From: Actinomycetota bacterium
GTDB taxonomy: Bacteria > Actinomycetota > Acidimicrobiia > IMCC26256 > PALSA-555
Reading direction: 5' to 3'
Assembly (NCBI GenBank): GCA_003140175.1
Contig: PLJD01000052.1
Span: forward strand, 64,804 to 100,534
Length of the DNA stretch: 35,731 bases
The position numbers were made by a program, and so were the translations under genes. Shown here piece by piece: positions 31,249 to 35,731 of this stretch. The notes under the pieces were generated by a model that was given only the letters and a program-made list of their open reading frames with translations, was not told where the DNA came from and did no database searches. The stretch's first letter is position 1; every line of letters starts with the position of its first letter.

Positions 31249-31866
31249 TTAGGCGATCGCCAAGTCGATGCCGGAGGTGTTCCGGAATCGCATCGCGACG
31301 TCGTCCCAGTTCACGAGGTGCCAGAACGCGTCGACCCATTCGGTCTTCCGGTTCTCGTACTGGAGGTAGTAGGCGTGCTCCCACATGTCGAGGACGAGCA
31401 GCGGCGGGCCGCCCTGGCCCACGTTGCCCTGATGGTCGTAGACCTGCTCGATGATGAGACGCTTGCCGAGCGGCTCCCACGACAGTGCGGCCCATCCCGA
31501 CCCTTGGACGTTGTTCGCCGCCTCGACGAACTGGGCGCGGAACTGGTCGAACGAGCCGAGGTGCTCCGTGACCGCGCCCGCCAGCTCGCCGGACGGCTCG
31601 CCGCCACCGTCGGGGCTCAGATTCTTCCAGAACAGCGAGTGCATCACGTGGCCGCTCAGGTGGAAGGCCAGGTTCTTCTCGAGCTGGTTGATGGTCCCGA
31701 AATCGCTGGTGGCCCGGGCCTCTTGGAGGCGCTCCATCACCTTGTTGGCACCGTCGACGTAGGCCTTGTGGTGCTTGTCGTGGTGGAGTTCCAGGATCCG
31801 CCCCGACAGGTGCGGCTCGAGCGCCGCGTAGTCGTAGGGCAGGTCGGGAAGCGAGTAGTAGGCCAT
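31249..31866 (-). CDS. sodA: Superoxide dismutase, Fe/Mn family
   Basis: 205 residues, full length. Metal ligands by alignment: H28 (LELHHDKHH), H76 (GHVMHSLFW), D160 and H164 ([12 protein letters not shown]). The stretch [18 protein letters not shown] and QVYDHQGN, with His145, resembles mycobacterial SodA, where this position influences metal use; the metal (Fe, Mn or either) cannot be fixed here. No signal peptide is visible. AAGGAG at 31872-31877 with a 5-nt spacer sets ATG 31866. It heads an operon with a methyltransferase. Confidence 0.95.
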   Translation of the reverse strand: MAYYSLPDLPYDYAALEPHLSGRILELHHDKHHKAYVDGANKVMERLQEARATSDFGTINQLEKNLAFHLSGHVMHSLFWKNLSPDGGGEPSGELAGAVTEHLGSFDQFRAQFVEAANNVQGSGWAALSWEPLGKRLIIEQVYDHQGNVGQGGPPLLVLDMWEHAYYLQYENRKTEWVDAFWHLVNWDDVAMRFRNTSGIDLAIA

Positions 31867-31871
31867 GGGGG

Positions 31872-31877
31872 CTCCTT
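31872..31877 (-). promoter_or_regulatory. Shine-Dalgarno site of sodA
   Basis: AAGGAG on the reverse strand with a 5-nt spacer to ATG 31866; one of few strong ribosome sites in the window. Confidence 0.7.
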
Positions 31878-31958
31878 CCGGCACCGCCGACGGTAGCCGC
31901 GGGAGGCGGACGCTTCCCCACGCGGCGGGCGTCGCGCTCGACGACGCCGGCCAGGCGG

Positions 31959-31964
31959 TACCCT
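31959..31964 (+). promoter_or_regulatory. -10 element (TACCCT) before rsiG-like gene
   Basis: TACCCT, 7 nt before GTG 31972; no ribosome site. Confidence 0.45.
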
Positions 31965-31971
31965 CGTCACG

Positions 31972-32490
31972 GTGAGCGAGCCGCATCGACGCCGACTCGA
32001 CGTCATGTTGGGTGACGCATACCTCGATGGCCTCGCCGCCAAACCGCTCGACGAGGTCCGGGCGATGCACGAGGAATGCCTCGAGGTCGAGACGGAGGTC
32101 TCCTACGTCCGGCGTCTGGCGCAGGCGCGCATCGACATCGTCAGCGCGGAGCTCGACCGGCGGGCGTCGGGCGGGTCGGTCGAGGACCTGGTGGCGAGGC
32201 TCCCCAACATCCTCGCCGACGAGCACCCGCGGAGCGACCCCGCGCACAGCCGCCTGCCCCTCCATCTCGCGCCGTCGATGGCGATCACGTGGCAGCGGGG
32301 CCTCGAGCACCTCATCGGCGACTCGACGCTGCTGAACCTCCCCACGTTGAGTGTCGAGGAGCTCGGCGAGACACGCGAGCAGCTCCGTACCCTCGAGCGT
32401 GAGATGTCGGACCGTCGTCGGTCGCTGCACCGTGTGATCGACGGCATCGAGTCCGATCTCACCGCGCGCCGCCGAGTCGACCAGACCTGA
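31972..32490 (+). CDS. rsiG: RsiG/AmfC-like anti-sigma factor homologue (c-di-GMP binding motif)
   Basis: 172 residues, two long helices with a loop between. The c-di-GMP motif E(x3)S(x2)R(x3)Q(x3)D described for Streptomyces RsiG is perfect at E40, S44, R47, Q51 and D55 ([16 protein letters not shown]). A second copy on the C-terminal helix fits at E142, S146, R149 and D157, but with His153 instead of Gln. RsiG binds and silences the sporulation sigma factor WhiG when loaded with c-di-GMP; homologues are often annotated 'aerial mycelium formation protein'. Whether the motif still binds c-di-GMP here, and which sigma it holds, is inference; no WhiG gene is in the window. GTG 31972 is leaderless-type. 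The XRE gene follows 3 nt after the stop. Confidence 0.82.
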   Translation: MSEPHRRRLDVMLGDAYLDGLAAKPLDEVRAMHEECLEVETEVSYVRRLAQARIDIVSAELDRRASGGSVEDLVARLPNILADEHPRSDPAHSRLPLHLAPSMAITWQRGLEHLIGDSTLLNLPTLSVEELGETREQLRTLEREMSDRRRSLHRVIDGIESDLTARRRVDQT

Positions 32491-32493
32491 GCT

Positions 32494-32889
32494 GTGCCCG
32501 ACGCCATTGAGCAGCGCCTGCACGACCTCGGCACGTTCATCCGGGACCGCCGGCGCGACGCTCGCCTGTCGCTGCGGCGCCTCAGTGAGCTCGCCGGCAT
32601 CTCGAACCCGTACCTCAGCCAGATCGAGCGGGGGTTGCGCAAGCCCAGCGCCGACATCCTCCAGCAGCTGGCCCGCGCCCTCCACGTGTCGGCCGAGACG
32701 CTCTACGTGCACGCCGGGATCCTCGACGCCCGCGACGGCGAGCCGAACCTCGAACACGAGATCCTGCGCGACCCGTCGCTGACCCAGCGCCAGCAGCAGG
32801 TGCTGCTCGAGGTCTACCGCTCCTTCCAACGTGAGGGCCGCCCCGGCGCCGATTCGGACCCGCCGGGCGGGACGCCGCCGTCATCGTGA
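32494..32889 (+). CDS. XRE-family HTH transcriptional regulator
   Basis: 131 residues. The HTH_3 domain (residues ~12-70) [62 protein letters not shown] is unmistakable. A short C-terminal region ([25 protein letters not shown]) and a Pro/Gly-rich tail follow. It resembles the small actinobacterial XRE regulators found upstream of mshA. GTG 32494 begins 3 nt after the rsiG-like stop, indicating one transcript and possibly a shared regulatory role. Confidence 0.9.
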   Translation: MPDAIEQRLHDLGTFIRDRRRDARLSLRRLSELAGISNPYLSQIERGLRKPSADILQQLARALHVSAETLYVHAGILDARDGEPNLEHEILRDPSLTQRQQQVLLEVYRSFQREGRPGADSDPPGGTPPSS

Positions 32890-32897
32890 CCCGTCGG

Positions 32898-32903
32898 TAG
32901 GAT
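32898..32903 (+). promoter_or_regulatory. -10 element (TAGGAT) before mshA
   Basis: TAGGAT, 10 nt before ATG 32914, just after the XRE stop; no clear -35 and no well-placed ribosome site. Confidence 0.4.
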
Positions 32904-32913
32904 CGACTCCGCT

Positions 32914-34140
32914 ATGAGCAGCCCCCGCGTCGCGATGTTGAGCGTGCACACGTCGCCGCTGGCCCAACCGGGAGCAGGCGACGGCGGCGGGATGAACGTC
33001 TACGTGCGCTCCCTCGGCGAGGCCCTGGCCCGCTCGGGTGTCGCCTGTGACGTCCTGACCCGCGCCGAGCATCCCGGCCAGGAGCCCATCGTCGAGCTCG
33101 AGCCCGGCCTTCGGGTCGTGCACCTCGACGCCGGCCCGCCGGCCCCGGTCGAGAAGCACGCGCTGACCGGCCTCACCGATGACCTCGTCGCCGCCGCGCG
33201 AGAGCATCTGCAGTGCGGCCGGGCCTGCTACACGGCGATGCACGCCAACTACTGGATCTCGGGCGCGGTCGCCCATCGCCTCAAGCACGAGCTCGACGTC
33301 CCGCTGGTCGCCACCTTCCACACCCTGGCCCGCACGAAGGCCGAGGCCGGGATCCTCGACGACCCCGAGGAACGCAGCCGGATCGAGGCCGAGGTCGTGC
33401 GCTGCGCCGACGTGCTCGTCGTCTCCACCCCCGACGAGCGAGCCGCGCTCATCGAGCGGGACGCCGACGCCGACCGGGTCGAGGTCATCGCGCCCGGCGT
33501 CGACCACACGCTGTTCTCGCCCGGAGACCGGGCCGCCGCCCGCGCCCGACTCGGCCTGCCCACCGACCGGCCCGTGTTGCTCTTCGTCGGCCGGATCCAG
33601 GCCCTCAAGGGCGTCGACCTCGCGCTGGGCTGTCTCGGCGCAGTACGGGACCGACGCACCGAACTCGTCGTGGTGGGGGGACCCAGCGGGGCGGGCGGGC
33701 CGGCCGAGCTGACCCGCCTCCAGACCCTCGCCGGGCAGCTCGGCGTCGCGGAACGGGTGCGGTGGGTCCCGCCGGTGCGCCACGAGCGGCTCGCCGACTG
33801 GTACCGGGCGGCCGACGTGTGCCTGGTGCCGTCGCGCACCGAATCGTTCGGGCTGGTCGCGCTCGAGGCCGCGGCGTGCGGCACCCCCGTCGTCGCCGCC
33901 AACGTCGGCGGGCTGCGTACCCTCGTCGACCACGGCCACAGCGGATTCCTCGTCGATGGTCGCGTCCCAGGCGAGTACGCGGCGTTCGTCGACCGGCTGC
34001 TGAGCCAGCCTCGGCTGGCCGTCGACCTGGGGGTGCACGCGGCGACCCGGGCGGGGCGGTACACCTGGAGCATCGCCGCGGCTCGGCTGCGCCGCCTCTA
34101 CTCCGACCTGGACGCTCGAGCCCTCGTGCAGTGCACCTGA
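32914..34140 (+). CDS. mshA: D-inositol-3-phosphate glycosyltransferase MshA
   Basis: 408 residues, GT4 retaining glycosyltransferase with GT-B fold, catalysing the first step of mycothiol synthesis (GlcNAc transfer from UDP-GlcNAc to inositol 3-phosphate). Seen are the N-terminal loop QPGAGDGGGMNVYVRSLGEALAR, MHANYWISGAVAH, VPLVATFHTLARTKAEAG, FVGRIQALKGVDLAL, and the nucleotide-sugar site SRTESFGLVALEAAACGTPVVAANVGG. The length and motifs match MshA rather than sucrose synthase-like relatives. Its end overlaps the ybjN start by 10 nt. Confidence 0.93.
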   Translation: MSSPRVAMLSVHTSPLAQPGAGDGGGMNVYVRSLGEALARSGVACDVLTRAEHPGQEPIVELEPGLRVVHLDAGPPAPVEKHALTGLTDDLVAAAREHLQCGRACYTAMHANYWISGAVAHRLKHELDVPLVATFHTLARTKAEAGILDDPEERSRIEAEVVRCADVLVVSTPDERAALIERDADADRVEVIAPGVDHTLFSPGDRAAARARLGLPTDRPVLLFVGRIQALKGVDLALGCLGAVRDRRTELVVVGGPSGAGGPAELTRLQTLAGQLGVAERVRWVPPVRHERLADWYRAADVCLVPSRTESFGLVALEAAACGTPVVAANVGGLRTLVDHGHSGFLVDGRVPGEYAAFVDRLLSQPRLAVDLGVHAATRAGRYTWSIAAARLRRLYSDLDARALVQCT

Positions 34141-34586
34141 GCGAGGTCGAGCGTCTCGACGCTCAGGAGCGCGCCGCCCACGAGCTGGTCGCGCAGCACC
34201 TCGAAGGGGACGTGGCGGACCAGGCCTACGTCCAGACCGTCGAGTACGACCCTGACATTCCCCGCTGGTACGTCCGGTTCGGCTGCGACGGGCGGGACGC
34301 CACGACGATCTACTTCGATCTGCACCAGCGCACGTTGCGCTACGAGGTGTACTTCCTGCCCGACCCGCCCCGCAACCAGCTCGAGCTGTACCGGTTTCTC
34401 CTCCAACGCAACCACGGGCTCTACGGCGCGCACTTCTCGATCGGTCCCGACGGTGACCTGTACCTCAGCGGACGGGTCGCGCTCGAGCACCTCGACACCC
34501 ACGAGCTCGACCGCATCATCGGTGTGCTCTACGAGATCGTCGAGACCTGGTTCCAGCCCAGCGTCCGGCTCGCCTTCGGCCGGTAG
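34131..34586 (+). CDS. YbjN domain-containing protein
   Basis: 151 residues with the YbjN / type III chaperone-like fold: YVRFGCDGRDATTIYFDLHQRTLRYEVYFLPDPPRNQLELYRFLLQRNHGLYGAHFSIGPDGDLYLSGRVALEHLDTHELDRIIGVLYEIVE. In actinobacteria this gene regularly follows mshA; its role is unknown (stress or chaperone-like in other YbjN proteins). GTG 34131 lies within the last codons of mshA, so translation is coupled. Confidence 0.88.
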   Translation: MHLSEVERLDAQERAAHELVAQHLEGDVADQAYVQTVEYDPDIPRWYVRFGCDGRDATTIYFDLHQRTLRYEVYFLPDPPRNQLELYRFLLQRNHGLYGAHFSIGPDGDLYLSGRVALEHLDTHELDRIIGVLYEIVETWFQPSVRLAFGR

Positions 34587-34710
34587 TCCGGGCGCGAGCG
34601 AGCCCGAGGAACGCTCCGGTCACCCCCCGCACTTCCCCGAACGGGGCGCGCCTTCCTGCACCTCGGGCCCGCAGCTCCAGCACCCGTCGGCACTGGAAGG
34701 TCGTGACTGT

Positions 34711-34729
34711 CGCGCCGGCGACCGGCGCG
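34711..34729. terminator. GC-rich hairpin after ybjN, possible terminator
   Basis: Perfect 8-bp stem CGCGCCGG / CCGGCGCG with a 3-nt CGA loop, 125 nt after the ybjN stop and about 60 nt before proC. No T-run follows, so function as an intrinsic terminator is uncertain. Confidence 0.3.
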
Positions 34730-34777
34730 CACAAGTCCCTCGATCGACCCGGGGACGCGCGCCGCGTCCCGATCCCC

Positions 34778-34783
34778 TAACTT
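34778..34783 (+). promoter_or_regulatory. -10 element (TAACTT) before proC
   Basis: TAACTT, 6 nt before ATG 34790; no ribosome site. Compatible with a leaderless start. Confidence 0.35.
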
Positions 34784-34789
34784 GCTGGA

Positions 34790-35731
34790 ATGGTGCGGCT
34801 AGCAGTCCTGGGCGGCGGCCGGATGGGGGAGGCGCTCATCGGCGGGCTGTGCGCGGCGGACTGGGACCCCGGCGCCATCGCCGTCGCCGAGGTCGACCCC
34901 GAGCGGCGCCGCGTCCTCGAGGAACGCTTCCCCGAGGTGCGGGTCGTCCCCAGCGCCGCCTGGGCGGTCGCCGACGCCGAGGTCGTGGTGCTGGCGGTCA
35001 AGCCCCAGCACGTCGCCGAGGCGTTGGCGTCGACCGAGGACGCCCTCCCCGCCGATGTGCTCATGCTCTCCCTCGCCGCCGGGGTGCCGATCCTCGTCGT
35101 CGAGCAGGCCGCACCGGGCCGCCCGGTGGTCCGGGCCATGCCGAACACCGCCGCGCTGGTCGGGCACGGCGCGGCCGCGATCGCCGCCGGGCGGCACGCC
35201 ACCCCCGCCCACCTCGACACCGCGGAGCAGATCCTCGCCGCGGTCGGCACCGTGGTGCGGCTCCCCGAGGAACACCTCGACGCGGTCACGGCCCTGTCGG
35301 GCTCCGGCCCCGCCTACCTGTTCCTCCTCGCCGAGGCGCTCGTGGACGCAGGCGTCCTCGTGGGGTTGCCCCGCGACGTCGCCGACGGGCTCGTCCGCCA
35401 GACCCTGCTCGGCGCCGCGACGCTCCTCGCTGGCAGCGACGAGCAGCCCGAGGCGCTCCGGGCTGCGGTGACCTCCCCGGCGGGGACGACCGCCGCCGCG
35501 CTGCGGGTCCTGGAATCGAGCGGGGTGCGAGCCGCGTTCCTCGACGCGGTGGCCGCGGCCGCGGCGGCGAACGCGATGGGACCCGATGGGGTGCCCGGCG
35601 CGCTTCGACGCGAGCTGCTCGAGCTGCTCGGACCTGCGCCTGCGCCGCTCGCGACCAAGGTGGACGCCGCCCACGTCGCGGTCTGGCTGCTCGTCGGCGT
35701 CAACGGCGTCGGCAAGACGACCACGATCGGC
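34790..35731 (+). CDS. proC: Pyrroline-5-carboxylate reductase fused in frame to an FtsY NG-domain segment (runs off window)
   Basis: Residues 1 to about 263 are a complete ProC, which reduces pyrroline-5-carboxylate to proline. Motifs are the Rossmann AVLGGGRMGEALIGGL, VVLAVKPQHV, RAMPNTAALVGHGAAAI, the dimer and active-site LSGSGPAYLFLLAEALVDAGV, and TSPAGTTAAALRVLE. ProC should stop near 35580, but the frame continues without a stop through LRRELLELLG (from residue 272) and VAVWLLVGVNGVGKTTTIG, the last N-domain helix and G1 P-loop of FtsY (GVNGVGKTT from residue 303). The spacing from that helix to the P-loop (about 30 residues) is normal for FtsY, while its earlier N-domain helices are missing. 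The fusion is either genuine or an assembly or deletion junction. ATG 34790. Confidence 0.85.
   Translation, partial: MVRLAVLGGGRMGEALIGGLCAADWDPGAIAVAEVDPERRRVLEERFPEVRVVPSAAWAVADAEVVVLAVKPQHVAEALASTEDALPADVLMLSLAAGVPILVVEQAAPGRPVVRAMPNTAALVGHGAAAIAAGRHATPAHLDTAEQILAAVGTVVRLPEEHLDAVTALSGSGPAYLFLLAEALVDAGVLVGLPRDVADGLVRQTLLGAATLLAGSDEQPEALRAAVTSPAGTTAAALRVLESSGVRAAFLDAVAAAAAANAMGPDGVPGALRRELLELLGPAPAPLATKVDAAHVAVWLLVGVNGVGKTTTIG
35585..35731 (+). other. ftsY: FtsY (SRP receptor) N/G-domain segment, 5'-truncated and cut by window end
   Basis: The segment reads GVPGALRRELLELLG, then VAVWLLVGVNGVGKTTTIG. GVNGVGKTTTIG is the FtsY G1 loop, whereas Ffh has GLQGxGKTT. It is in the same frame as proC with no stop between; the usual acidic A domain and first N-domain helices are absent. 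Confidence 0.75.

Noticed and set aside
34516..34734. Small reverse frames in the ybjN-proC gap
   Set aside because: Arg-rich, overlap ybjN, no ribosome site or -10 at the right spacing, no family resemblance.
34587..34789. Possible RNA gene in the ybjN-proC gap
   Set aside because: Only one 8-bp hairpin is evident; no cloverleaf, no T-loop sequence and no conserved RNA motif could be seen.

Overview
The window is about 35.7 kb of high-GC, densely coded, mixed-strand DNA that looks like an actinobacterial chromosome (Actinomycetota, possibly an Acidimicrobiia-type lineage; the rank below phylum is inference). Supporting signs are mshA (mycothiol synthesis), two LLM-class flavin/F420-type oxidoreductases, an RsiG/AmfC-type anti-sigma homologue, an SodA resembling the mycobacterial enzyme, the order XRE regulator - mshA - ybjN - proC, heavy GTG start usage, and many starts that sit 6-10 nt behind a TANNNT -10 element with no Shine-Dalgarno sequence (leaderless style).

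Region 1 (1-7272), ion homeostasis. The end of kdpB and a long kdpC are followed by a small exported protein, a doubtful reverse ORF and a frameshifted C-terminal remnant of a KdpD-like sensor kinase. Then comes a tightly overlapping Mrp/Mnh Na+/H+ antiporter operon (E-F-G-MbhD-[MbhE+B]-C-D). Its order matches the antiporter half of archaeal Mbh complexes, and it lacks the NuoL-like half of MrpA.

Region 2 (7273-24003), catabolic and accessory genes. A reverse operon (LLM oxidoreductase, alpha/beta hydrolase, and an amidohydrolase cut off exactly at the end of mnhD) is followed by a stand-alone xanthine-dehydrogenase-type molybdoprotein, a CrtC-like protein, a Cys-rich HTH regulator divergent from a large Rieske protein, an orphan DNA methyltransferase with an extra N-terminal domain, a HIT protein, a degenerate GT2 glycosyltransferase, a second LLM oxidoreductase, a VOC protein, an SDR, a hotdog thioesterase, and a reverse SDR / alpha-beta-fold / sugar-isomerase-like operon.

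Region 3 (24083-31866), general functions. It holds a CDF metal transporter, an ECF sigma factor translationally coupled to a membrane protein, a Fur-family regulator divergent from a SirB1-type protein through overlapping -10 elements, a Lon-substrate-binding-domain protein, a 46-residue microprotein coupled to a MoaD/ThiS-like protein, a DUF2207-like membrane protein, and sodA with a methyltransferase.

Region 4 (31972-35731), regulation and core metabolism. It holds an RsiG-like c-di-GMP-type anti-sigma homologue, an XRE regulator, mshA, ybjN, and proC. The proC frame does not stop: it continues directly into an FtsY NG-domain segment with the SRP-receptor P-loop at the window end.

The most interesting items are the ProC-FtsY junction, the RsiG homologue, the leaderless promoter pattern with one bidirectional case, the Rieske/regulator pair with a long imperfect inverted repeat, and two enzymes lacking expected catalytic residues. 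I see no rRNA, tRNA, CRISPR array, insertion sequence or prophage.
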